DNA from: an uncultured Anaerolineales bacterium
GTDB lineage: Bacteria > Chloroflexota > Anaerolineae > Anaerolineales > UBA6663
Reading direction: 5' to 3'
DNA length: 15,290 nt
NCBI GenBank assembly: GCA_937952305.1
Contig: CALFZO010000196.1
Coordinates: 1-15,290, forward strand
The notes beneath the pieces are model-generated. The model was not told where the DNA came from. It ran no database searches and saw nothing but the letters and a program-made list of their open reading frames with translations. A program made the translations under genes and the position numbers. Every line of letters begins with the position of its first letter. Within the stretch, counting starts at the first letter, position 1. This document shows, in pieces, positions 7,979 to 14,582 of this stretch.

Positions 7979-10786
7979 ATGATGACTCCTGTCCTGTCGA
8001 TCACGCGGCGCCGGCCGGCGCCGCCAGCCCGGCGCGTTGACCGGGCGGCCCTGGTCCAGCGATTGAGCGAGGGGCTGGCGCTCGGGCGACCCCTGACGCT
8101 CGTGTCTGCGCCGGCCGGTTTTGGCAAAACGACGTGCGTGGCGGAATGGCTGGCCGTCCCGGATCGGCCCGTCGCCTGGCTGTCGCTCTCGGCCGATGAC
8201 GATGCGCCGGAGCATTTCTTCCCGGCGCTGATCGCGGCCCTAGAAGAGCTCAGGCCGCACTTAGGTTCGGACTGGCCCCAAGAACTGAGTAAGGTGAACG
8301 GCGCCCTGCGGACCGGGCAGCTTCCGCCGGCGGCGGCCATCGCCGGGGCCTGGCTCTCCGACATCCTGGCGGCCCCGCGCCCCTTTTTGCTCGTCCTGGA
8401 CGATTTTCACTGCCTCCAGGACCCTTTCATTCTGGGAGTTTTTGAGCAGCTGATCGGGCGCCTGTTCCAACCCTATCTGCCTCAACCCCTGCACCTTACC
8501 CTGCTGACGCGCGAGGACCCGCCGCTGCCCCTGGCCCGGCTGCGAGCGAACAATCAACTGACCGAGATCCGCGCTCAGGAGCTGCGCTTCTCCCGGGATG
8601 AGGCCCGCGCCTTCCTAGCCGGCGTAATGGGCCTGGACCTGTCCGAGGGCGAGGTCGCCGCCTTGGAAGCCCGCACCGAGGGCTGGGCAGCCGGGTTGCA
8701 GCTGGCGGGCCTCTCGTTGCGCGGGCAGGCCGATGTGTCAGGCGTTATTCACGGCCTGCGCGGCAATCAACGCTTCATCCTGAGCTATCTGACCGAGGAG
8801 GTGCTCCATCGACAAACCGCAGCGGTGCAGCAGTTCCTTCTGGCCACCTCCATCCTGGACCGGTTGAGCGGCGATCTGTGCAATGCGCTGACCGGCCGAA
8901 CGGATAGCGCCATGCTGCTGGAGCAGCTATACCGCGCCAACCTGTTCCTCATCCCTCTCGACGACGAGCAGCGCTGGTACCGTTATCACCACCTGTTCGC
9001 CGATCTGCTGCGCAATCGCCAGGGCGTCACCCAGGGCGACCGCACGGCCGAGCTGCACCGGCAGGCGAGCCGGTGGTATGCGCGGGCCTGCCTCGAACGC
9101 GGCGCAGGTGAGCGGGCGGACCTGGCCAGGCAGGCGGTCCGGCATGCCCTGGCTGCGGCCGATCCTCACGAGGCCGCCGAACTGATTGAAGCTCATTCAA
9201 CCGAACTCCTGGGCCAGTGGCACGTCAAGATGGTCCAGGAGTGGCTCCGGCTGCTCCCGGTGGAGTGGCGCGCGCGGTGCCCGCGAACGAACCTGGCCCT
9301 CGCGCACCTGCACCTGCGGCGGGCGGACTTCGCCGAGGCGGCCCCCTATCTGGAGCGGTTGGAGGCGACCCTGGCCGCCACGCCAACGCCCGCGCCGGAC
9401 TTGAAAGCTGAGGCGCTGGTCTTGCAGTCGGCCCGTCTGATGGCCCAGGGCCGGCCGCTCGACGCCTTGACACTGGCGGAACAGGCTCGTGACCTGGCGC
9501 CGGAGAAGGCCCTCGACACGCGCGGCCGCGTCCTTCTGGCCCTGGCGACCGCGCACCAGCACCTGGACGAGCCGGCCCAGGCCGAGGCGGATTACCGGCA
9601 GCTGATCCACCTGGGGCGGGTGACGGGCGATCTCATGACGGAGCTGCTGGGCATCTCAGCCCTGGCCTTGATGCTGGTGGAGCGGGGCCAGCTGCGCGCC
9701 GGGTTTGCGCTGGCTGCCGAAGGCGTCGCGCAGGTCGAACGGGCCGGCTATGTCCCGCCGATTGGTGCGGGCTTATACGGCCTCCTGGGCCAGATCGCTT
9801 TCAATCGGGGCGAATTGGACCAGGCTGACCGCGACCTGCGGCGCGCCGCCGAAGTCAGCGCATTGAGCGGGTTCAGCGACGCCGTGCTCTTTCACGCGGT
9901 CACTCGGTCGCGCATGAGCCAGATGCGCGGCGACTGGGCCGCCGCCGAGGTCGAGATCGGGCGGGCATTGCCGGCCATGCGCGCCGACGCGCCCATAGTC
10001 GTCCGGGAAGAGCTGATGGCCCAGCGCGTCAATGTCTTGCTGGCCCAGAAACGCCTGGCTGACGCCGAGCAGATGTTTGCGCAGGGATTGCTCGCCAGTA
10101 CGGGCGCAGGGTCGCTGGCAAGCCTAGAACCCGGACAGGCGCTTAGTTACGCGCACGGCGTACTGTACAACTGCGGCCTGCGTGTCCAGCTCCACCGCGT
10201 CCGCTTCCAGCTGGCCGCACCCAGCCCCCCCGAATGGCCGAACTTGGCCGACCGGCTGGTGGGCGCCTTCCTTCGCCAGCAGTACGTTCCACTGGCCCTC
10301 GAAGCCCTCCTGCTGCGGGCCCAGCTTCAGTCTGTGCACGGGGAAACGCCGGCCAGTCAAGGTGACCTGACGGCCGCGGTGGACCTGGCTGAGCCGGAAG
10401 CTTACGTCAGTGTCTTCCTGCTCGAGGGCCCACCGATTGCGGAGGCGCTGGGCGGATTGCTGGCGCGGAGTGAACCTGGGGGCCGTCGCGTCCGATTCAT
10501 CCGGACCATCCTGGCAATGTGGGCCAGCCTGCGCGAGGGGCCGCCGGCCGCCTCGGTCGAACCAACCGTAAACCGCCAACCACCTGGTCTTGTGGAAACG
10601 CTCACCGAGCGGGAGCTGGAGGTGCTGCGCCTGATGCAGGCCGGCCAGACCTACGCCGAGATTGCCGGCCGGCTCGTGGTCTCCATCAATACCGTCCGGA
10701 GCCACGTCAAATCCATTTACGGCAAACTTGGGGTGAATAACCGCACCGCCGCCCTCGGGACTGCCCGGAGCCTGAAACTTCTCTGA
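7979..10786 (+). CDS. MalT-type ATP-dependent LuxR-family transcriptional regulator (second, divergent)
   Basis: A 935-aa regulator of the same class as its divergent neighbour but clearly not a recent copy. Walker A is SAPAGFGKTT with K50. Walker B is LLVLDDFH with D141/D142. The EGWAAGLQLAGL and WYRYHHLFADLLR motifs are present, followed by a helical TPR-like middle. A LuxR helix-turn-helix lies at about 871-935 (LTERELEVLRLMQAGQTYAEIAGRL, then INTVRSHVKSIYGKLGV in outline). Two tandem ATGs (7979 and 7982) begin the frame and no strong ribosome binding site precedes them, so the start is uncertain and translation may be weak. The N-terminus before Walker A is ~15 residues shorter than in the neighbour. 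A 42-bp palindrome and then the membrane/small-protein/flavodoxin operon follow on the same strand, the likely regulon. The inducing ligand is unknown. Confidence 0.93.
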   Translation: MMTPVLSITRRRPAPPARRVDRAALVQRLSEGLALGRPLTLVSAPAGFGKTTCVAEWLAVPDRPVAWLSLSADDDAPEHFFPALIAALEELRPHLGSDWPQELSKVNGALRTGQLPPAAAIAGAWLSDILAAPRPFLLVLDDFHCLQDPFILGVFEQLIGRLFQPYLPQPLHLTLLTREDPPLPLARLRANNQLTEIRAQELRFSRDEARAFLAGVMGLDLSEGEVAALEARTEGWAAGLQLAGLSLRGQADVSGVIHGLRGNQRFILSYLTEEVLHRQTAAVQQFLLATSILDRLSGDLCNALTGRTDSAMLLEQLYRANLFLIPLDDEQRWYRYHHLFADLLRNRQGVTQGDRTAELHRQASRWYARACLERGAGERADLARQAVRHALAAADPHEAAELIEAHSTELLGQWHVKMVQEWLRLLPVEWRARCPRTNLALAHLHLRRADFAEAAPYLERLEATLAATPTPAPDLKAEALVLQSARLMAQGRPLDALTLAEQARDLAPEKALDTRGRVLLALATAHQHLDEPAQAEADYRQLIHLGRVTGDLMTELLGISALALMLVERGQLRAGFALAAEGVAQVERAGYVPPIGAGLYGLLGQIAFNRGELDQADRDLRRAAEVSALSGFSDAVLFHAVTRSRMSQMRGDWAAAEVEIGRALPAMRADAPIVVREELMAQRVNVLLAQKRLADAEQMFAQGLLASTGAGSLASLEPGQALSYAHGVLYNCGLRVQLHRVRFQLAAPSPPEWPNLADRLVGAFLRQQYVPLALEALLLRAQLQSVHGETPASQGDLTAAVDLAEPEAYVSVFLLEGPPIAEALGGLLARSEPGGRRVRFIRTILAMWASLREGPPAASVEPTVNRQPPGLVETLTERELEVLRLMQAGQTYAEIAGRLVVSINTVRSHVKSIYGKLGVNNRTAALGTARSLKLL

Positions 10787-10809
10787 GCCCCGTGTCAAGA
10801 TCACATTTC

Positions 10810-10851
10810 AAGCCGGTCCGGATCACATGCACATGTGATCCGGACCGGCTT
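10810..10851 (+). terminator. Perfect 42-bp palindrome, probable terminator (or operator)
   Basis: Arms of 20 bp (10810-10829 and 10832-10851) are perfectly complementary around a 2-bp centre, reading AAGCCGGTCCGG...CCGGACCGGCTT. The structure lies 24 bp after the stop of the second LuxR regulator and 50 bp before the next start. It is followed by TTTCGTTT, a broken T-run suited to an intrinsic terminator. An extra GATCACAT at 10799-10806 repeats part of the left arm directly, and perfect symmetry is more than a terminator needs, so an operator role is a real alternative. Confidence 0.55.
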
Positions 10852-10901
10852 TCGTTTGCGTAAGATGGCTTCATCAACGGGCACACAATTGGAGGGTTCT
10901 C

Positions 10902-11690
10902 ATGTTGCGAGAAAAACAAGACACGGTCAGCCCGGTTCAGACGCCCGCGGCCAACTCGCCCGGTCTGTATCGCCTGGCCGGGGTAGGGGTGCTGTTGAGC
11001 CTGGCGCTGGGGCTGCTGGATATCGGGCTCTCCTTCGGCGGCGGGGATGTGCCGGTGGGTACATTGAGCGCGCGGGAGTGGTTCGCGAGGTACCAGCACA
11101 ACTGGTTTGTGGGCCTGCGCAACCTGGGCTTCTTCAACGTGGTCTCCCCGCTCCTGACGATCCCGCTTTACCTGGCCCTGGGCCGGCTGCATCGCCGGCA
11201 AGCGCCGGTCGGAGCCACCCTGGCCTTGCTCGTCTTCGTCCTCGGGGCGGCCGTCTACATCAGCAACAACCGGGCCCTGGCCATGCTGACCCTCAGCCGC
11301 GAGTATGCCGCGGCCCAGACCCCGGCCGAGATGGACCAGCTGGCCGTGGCCGGGACCGTGATGCTGGCCCAGGCCGAGGACTTTACCCTCGGGACCCTGC
11401 CGGGCTTCGTGCTCCTCAGTGCGGGCAGCCTCGGCATGCTGGCCGTGATGCTGCAAGGGCGCGTGTTCGGGCGGCGGCTGGCGCTGGCTGGCCTGGCAGG
11501 CACGAGCGGCCTGCTCATCTTCACGGTCGCAGTCACCCTCGTGCCGACAGTCATGCGGCCGGCCATGCTCCTGGCCCTCGCCGGTGGGCTGGTGATGATG
11601 GGCTGGGACGTGGCGATGGCGCTCGCCATGTTCCGGCTGGCGCGGCCCCCGGCGCGTCCGGCTGTGGGCGTGGCCGTCCCCGCGCGCTAA
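10902..11690 (+). CDS. Polytopic membrane protein, DUF4386-like
   Basis: A 262-aa integral membrane protein. GGAGG lies 6 nt before the ATG. About six membrane segments are visible: residues ~24-45, ~70-92, ~103-125, ~163-185, ~193-215 and ~220-245. The region between TM3 and TM4 (NNRALAMLTLSREYAAAQTPAEMDQLAVAGTVMLA in outline) resembles DUF4386-type proteins, where a conserved NRA...LS..YA stretch precedes an alanine-rich helix; I recognise this by pattern only. It is the first gene of a three-gene operon, with 15 bp to the small-protein gene and then an overlapping flavodoxin gene. No transporter signature or catalytic residues are apparent. Its position mirrors the membrane proteins in the operon after the other LuxR regulator. 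Confidence 0.8.
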   Translation: MLREKQDTVSPVQTPAANSPGLYRLAGVGVLLSLALGLLDIGLSFGGGDVPVGTLSAREWFARYQHNWFVGLRNLGFFNVVSPLLTIPLYLALGRLHRRQAPVGATLALLVFVLGAAVYISNNRALAMLTLSREYAAAQTPAEMDQLAVAGTVMLAQAEDFTLGTLPGFVLLSAGSLGMLAVMLQGRVFGRRLALAGLAGTSGLLIFTVAVTLVPTVMRPAMLLALAGGLVMMGWDVAMALAMFRLARPPARPAVGVAVPAR

Positions 11691-11705
11691 CGGGCAGAGC
11701 CGGCG

Positions 11706-11960
11706 ATGCATACCTACTTGATCCGCCTTCAGGGGCAGGTGGACGTGGCCGAGCTGAACGCGGGCAGCCCGCACCAGATGAGGCCCGTCACGAGGGGGCT
11801 CGACAAGGCGAGGACGGCGTCCACGGCGCTCACCATCCGCACCGACCAGGCCGGCCTGATCGGGCTGCTGCGGCACCTGCATCAACTGGGGTTGACTTTG
11901 CTCTCGATTGAGTCTCTGGCGGAGACCGTGCCACCGAGCGATGAAAGGAAATCACCATGA
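11706..11960 (+). CDS. Small alpha/beta protein, DQAxLxGLL family, copy 2
   Basis: An 84-aa protein starting MHTYLIRLQGQVDVAELN. The second half (ALTIRTDQAGLIGLLRHLHQLGLTLLSIE in outline) matches the protein at 4668-4925 in the DQA-L-GLL helix and the following LTL strand. The predicted order is again beta-alpha-beta-beta-alpha-beta. The middle (SPHQMRPVTRGLDKARTAS) diverges, and the C-terminal tail (ETVPPSDERKSP) lacks structure. The ribosome binding site is weak, so coupling to the upstream membrane gene (15-bp gap) is likely. Its stop overlaps the flavodoxin start as ATGA. The function is not recognised. Recurrence of this family beside each regulator suggests it is an integral part of both modules. 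Confidence 0.75.
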   Translation: MHTYLIRLQGQVDVAELNAGSPHQMRPVTRGLDKARTASTALTIRTDQAGLIGLLRHLHQLGLTLLSIESLAETVPPSDERKSP

Positions 11961-12481
11961 CCCGACCCATTCTCGTCACCTATGCCAGCCGCAGCGGCTT
12001 CACCGCGGGGGTCGCCGAAGCGATCGGCCGCGCCCTGGCGGAAGGCGGCACGCCGATCGACGTGCGCCCGATGAGCGACGTGGGGGATGTCTGCGGCTAC
12101 CAGGCGGTGGTCGCGGGCAGCGCTATTCGGGACCGGCAATGGCTGCCGGAGGCGATGCGGTTTGTGACCACGCACCGCCAGGCGCTGGCGCAGCGGCCGT
12201 TCGCGGCCTTCCTGGTGTGCATCACGCTCTCCATGACCAACGCGGACCAGTATCGCGCCGGAGTGTCGGGGTGGCTTGATCCGGTGCGTGCCCTGGTGCG
12301 GCCGGTGAGCGAAGGCCTCTTCGCGGGCGGCCTCGACTTCCGGAAGCTGCCGCTCAATGGTTCCACGCTGATGATGCACGTGCCGGTGATGATAGGGCTC
12401 TGGAAGGCCGGTGACCACCGCGATTGGGGTGCTATCCAGGCCTGGGCTGAGCAAACGCGCCCGTGGCTGGCGGGACAGTAG
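11957..12481 (+). CDS. Flavodoxin-domain protein (HemG/protoporphyrinogen-oxidase-like)
   Basis: A 174-aa soluble flavodoxin-fold protein. The N-terminal strand and FMN phosphate loop read ILVTYASRSGFTAGVAEAIG (residues ~5-24), the position of the T/S-x-T/S-G-x-T loop of flavodoxins. A second strand, YQAVVAGSAIRDRQWLPEA (~48-66), resembles HemG-type proteins (GS.I..G.W...), as does the FAAFLVCITLS strand (~82-92). It therefore probably binds FMN and transfers electrons. Protoporphyrinogen oxidation is only one possibility, because no other haem genes are near. AAAGGA precedes the ATG, which overlaps the previous stop (ATGA), so translation is coupled. It is the last gene of the operon; I see no strong hairpin just after its TAG. 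Confidence 0.87.
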   Translation: MTRPILVTYASRSGFTAGVAEAIGRALAEGGTPIDVRPMSDVGDVCGYQAVVAGSAIRDRQWLPEAMRFVTTHRQALAQRPFAAFLVCITLSMTNADQYRAGVSGWLDPVRALVRPVSEGLFAGGLDFRKLPLNGSTLMMHVPVMIGLWKAGDHRDWGAIQAWAEQTRPWLAGQ

Positions 12482-12526
12482 CCAGCTGCGCCCACGTCGT
12501 GCGGGAATACGACGCCACAGCCGAAG

Positions 12527-12760
12527 GGCGCGCTTCGATGAGGCTCTGGCGAGTGCCCGGCCATCGGCCCAGGCAGCCGCGAGCGCCTCAGGCGCAGGGC
12601 GCGCCTTCAGTTCGGCGACGTCGTGTTTCCACTCGCGCTGATCAGCCGGCGCCAGCGGAGCGCCTAAGGCGCGCAGAATCGCTTCCGCGGCCCCGAACAG
12701 GCGCGCGGCGATGGCTACCCACCGCCAGAAGATCGCCGGTAGATGCCCAGCCGAGGCTGA
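12527..12760 (-). pseudogene. Remnant C-terminal fragment of a large TPR/LuxR- or AfsR-type regulator
   Basis: On the minus strand an isolated stretch reads IAARLFGAAEAILRALGAPL, then APADQREW, and ends in ALAAAWADGRALA. This is the characteristic end of the helical domain in many ATP-dependent LuxR, AfsR and cyclase-linked regulators (ARLFGAAEALREA.GAPLPP.ER..., ...FAAAWAEGRALSLEEA). No start codon, ATPase motifs or helix-turn-helix accompany it. Similarity fades at both edges and the frame then runs on as a shadow through the flavodoxin gene. I therefore call it a decayed fragment, not a gene. It shows that a third regulator once stood here. Recognition is by motif memory and needs a protein search. 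Confidence 0.55.
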
Positions 12761-12927
12761 CAGCCTAATCCTGTTCCGGATGGTACGGGGCAGCCGCGGT
12801 TGCTCGCGAATCGGCCTGGAAAGTTGCCGGGGCCTGATTACCACATGCGGCCCTTGCCAGGGTAATCGCAATTATTAACGTGCCAAGCCAGAAGTTTCTC
12901 ATCTTTGACAACACCTGCGTCTAGGCG

Positions 12928-13013
12928 GCCCAACGTGGCGGTTCCGGCGCTCGTGCGAGCGCGCAGCGAAGCGGAGCGCAAAGTGCGAGTCGCCTGCAAC
13001 CGCCACGTTGGCT
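12928..13013. repeat. 86-bp imperfect inverted repeat, attC-like
   Basis: Perfect 14-bp outer arms (12930-12943, CCAACGTGGCGGTT; 12998-13011, its complement) enclose 54 bp. Inside, GGCGCTCG can pair with CGAGTCGCC with one unpaired base, and a compact GCGCTCG-TG-CGAGCGC hairpin (12947-12962) lies within. The left edge GCCCAAC fits the integron R'' consensus RYYYAAC. The right edge GTTGGCT differs from GTTRRRY at one position. Size, edges and the unpaired base suit an attC recombination site, but no integron integrase is in the window. A non-integron palindromic repeat family is the alternative. Confidence 0.45.
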
Positions 13014-13074
13014 GGTTTTGAGCTGTCTTACCTGTTCGCGCAGATTCCTACTTGCCGGCGGCCGCCTTGTTAGC

Positions 13075-13662
13075 TTATCCCATCACGCTGAGTGACCGAT
13101 GTGAATATCTTTGCAGCTCTGGCGCGACTCCTGCAACAAGCATGGAGCGGATCAACCGCACCAATTCCTTTGAGGGAAGCTCCTTCTTGTGGTTGTACCA
13201 ATGCGTAAGCGTTGCAATGATGGCCGACAGTCCAAACTCAAAGATATAGGCGGTCCGAATTTCGTTATCAGGCAATCCAAACGCATTTGACAGGGCCGGG
13301 CGCATGATGGCTTTCAGCTTTTGGGCGAAATAGGGATCTCCGTTTTCACCTAACAAGCTGCCCAAATAGTTTCCTTTAACCTCGAACGCATTAGCCAGTT
13401 TTTGAATGATGTCATCATTTAGTCCGCTCTCCAGGCTGCCGAGAACCTGCTCTTTGAGATATGCCAGGAGACCATCTTCCAGCTGGTTCAAGACATCGTA
13501 AATGTCCACAAAATATTCATAGAATGTGCTGCGGTGGTAGCCGGCTTTGGAGGTGATGTCCTTGATGGTGATGTGTTCGATCTTTTGTTGCCGATACAAG
13601 CTCCAGAAAGCCCGGATCAGGTTCTCTCTCGTTTGGGCGGTAAGTTCAGGTTGCTTTTTCAC
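13075..13662 (-). CDS. TetR/AcrR-family transcriptional regulator
   Basis: A 195-aa repressor-type protein read from GTG at 13662, chosen because AGAGG lies about 7 nt upstream and the frame before it (to 13779) does not look like TetR. The N-terminal helix-turn-helix is clear: TRENLIRAFWSLYRQQKIEHIT, then IKDITSKAGYHRSTFYEYF (residues ~11-51), the standard TetR pattern. The remainder is a helical ligand-binding and dimerisation domain with no recognisable specificity. Codon use is visibly less GC-rich than in the genes to the left. It is divergent from the HXXEE membrane gene, and the region between contains two inverted CCGACA/TGTCGG motifs, so it most likely represses that gene and perhaps itself. 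Confidence 0.88.
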   Translation of the reverse strand: MKKQPELTAQTRENLIRAFWSLYRQQKIEHITIKDITSKAGYHRSTFYEYFVDIYDVLNQLEDGLLAYLKEQVLGSLESGLNDDIIQKLANAFEVKGNYLGSLLGENGDPYFAQKLKAIMRPALSNAFGLPDNEIRTAYIFEFGLSAIIATLTHWYNHKKELPSKELVRLIRSMLVAGVAPELQRYSHRSLSVMG

Positions 13663-13689
13663 GCTGCTGCCTCTCGTTCGAGCAATCGT

Positions 13690-13714
13690 CCGACAGTGGA
13701 AGATTGATTGTCGG
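13690..13714. promoter_or_regulatory. Candidate TetR operator 1 (CCGACA-N13-TGTCGG)
   Basis: CCGACA at 13690-13695 and TGTCGG at 13709-13714 form an inverted pair with a 13-bp spacer, ending exactly one base before the -35 hexamer. The same half-sites recur at 13752-13766. The repetition around a promoter beside a divergent TetR gene is the evidence. The unequal spacers (13 and 3) are unusual for one dimer site, so the half-sites may pair differently. Confidence 0.5.
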
Positions 13715-13743
13715 TTGATCTTTGCGTATGGGCGAATTATACT
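13715..13743 (+). promoter_or_regulatory. Sigma-70-type promoter for the HXXEE gene
   Basis: TTGATC (13715-13720), a 17-bp spacer and TATACT (13738-13743) give a near-consensus housekeeping promoter, 47 bp upstream of the HXXEE start. It is the best promoter-like match I found in the window. It is bracketed by the two inverted CCGACA/TGTCGG motifs. Confidence 0.65.
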
Positions 13744-13751
13744 TTGGCTGT

Positions 13752-13766
13752 CCGACACGATGTCGG
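13752..13766. promoter_or_regulatory. Candidate TetR operator 2 (CCGACA-CGA-TGTCGG)
   Basis: A perfect inverted repeat of 6-bp arms around CGA, lying 8 bp after the -10 hexamer and so at or just past the expected transcription start. Binding here would block initiation or clearance. It shares both half-sites with the motif at 13690-13714. Confidence 0.6.
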
Positions 13767-13790
13767 GCAATTCGTGCAAGGAACTTGGTA

Positions 13791-14471
13791 ATGAATTTCT
13801 ACAGACACAACTGGTACTACGTCGGTGGCGTCTTGTTTGTGATTCTGTCTTTCGTCACGGGTTTTTTCGGGCAACGTGTCAGCCATATCGAGCTTATCCT
13901 GATTTACAGCTTTATGGCGTTGCTGGTGCATCAATTTGAAGAATATGGGGTGCCTGGCGGCTTTCCCGCTTTGTTTAATGTCATCATGAACGGTGAGACC
14001 AAGGCGCCGGACCGATTCCCTCAGAACAGCAACCTGGCAATGGTAGTCAATGTGCCGTTGGCTTATTCTTTCTACATTGCGGGAATTCTATTTCCAGGAA
14101 CAATCTGGCTTGGTCTGGCAACGATGTTCTTTGGGCTGTCTCAGATTCTCTTTCATGGCATATTGGTGAATCGAAGTCTGAAGAGCTTTTATAATCCCGG
14201 GCTTGCCGCCTGCGTCTTTCTGCACGGCCCGATCAGCATTTACTACATTTGGTACGTTGCAACGAACGGCCTGGCCGGCCCGTGGGATTATATCGGCGGC
14301 ATAGTAACAACGATTTTGGCGGCAGCTGTGATGATTGCCCTCCCGGTCAGGGCATTTTCAAGCCGGGAGGCAAAACACCCATTTTCAAAAGAGGAGATGG
14401 AGCGATTCGGCATGATGGAAAAGGCCAAGAAGCTGGATTCATCCAATGCCTTCCGGCTGTTTCAGAAATAG
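13791..14471 (+). CDS. HXXEE-domain integral membrane protein
   Basis: A 226-aa membrane protein starting MNFYRHNWYYVGG. This ATG is chosen because AAGGA lies about 8 nt upstream; a longer frame to 13722 would run through the promoter and operator. The family-defining motif is HQFEEY (H47, E50, E51) at the end of the second hydrophobic helix, followed by GVPGGFP. Further hydrophobic helices lie at about residues 80-100, 105-128, 140-160 and 172-195. Conserved-looking polar positions occur in LFHGILVNRSLKSFYNPG and FLHGPIS. The tail after ~200 is charged. HXXEE proteins are of unproven function; the buried His/Glu set suggests metal binding or a membrane enzyme. It is controlled by a strong-looking promoter under probable TetR control. 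Its composition matches the TetR gene and differs from the rest of the window, suggesting joint acquisition. Confidence 0.85.
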   Translation: MNFYRHNWYYVGGVLFVILSFVTGFFGQRVSHIELILIYSFMALLVHQFEEYGVPGGFPALFNVIMNGETKAPDRFPQNSNLAMVVNVPLAYSFYIAGILFPGTIWLGLATMFFGLSQILFHGILVNRSLKSFYNPGLAACVFLHGPISIYYIWYVATNGLAGPWDYIGGIVTTILAAAVMIALPVRAFSSREAKHPFSKEEMERFGMMEKAKKLDSSNAFRLFQK

Positions 14472-14582
14472 TTAGTTGAGGGTTCCCTATGCAAAAGATA
14501 TGATGCCGCACATCAGCCCTTCTTGCTGAATTCACAAACGAGCATTCGTTAAAGCCCGCCAACGGCCGGCGCTCACCCGCTG

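Noticed and set aside
10821..10841. CRP-like site within the large palindrome (TCACA and TGTGA half-sites)
   Set aside because: The half-sites are in the reverse order to a CRP box and are explained by the larger 42-bp palindrome.
10707..11885. Long minus-strand frame opposite the DUF4386-like gene
   Set aside because: His/Gln/Arg-rich low-complexity translation that spans the palindrome and another gene; the plus-strand frame has a ribosome binding site and clear membrane helices.
1..12480. Frequent GGCCGG/GCCGGC words throughout the GC-rich part
   Set aside because: Probably a consequence of high GC and Ala/Gly/Pro/Arg codons; a count against a composition model would be needed to claim enrichment.
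11882..12871. 329-aa minus-strand frame as a complete gene
   Set aside because: Most of it is antisense to the flavodoxin gene; only about 12527-12760 resembles a protein family, so only that remnant was annotated.
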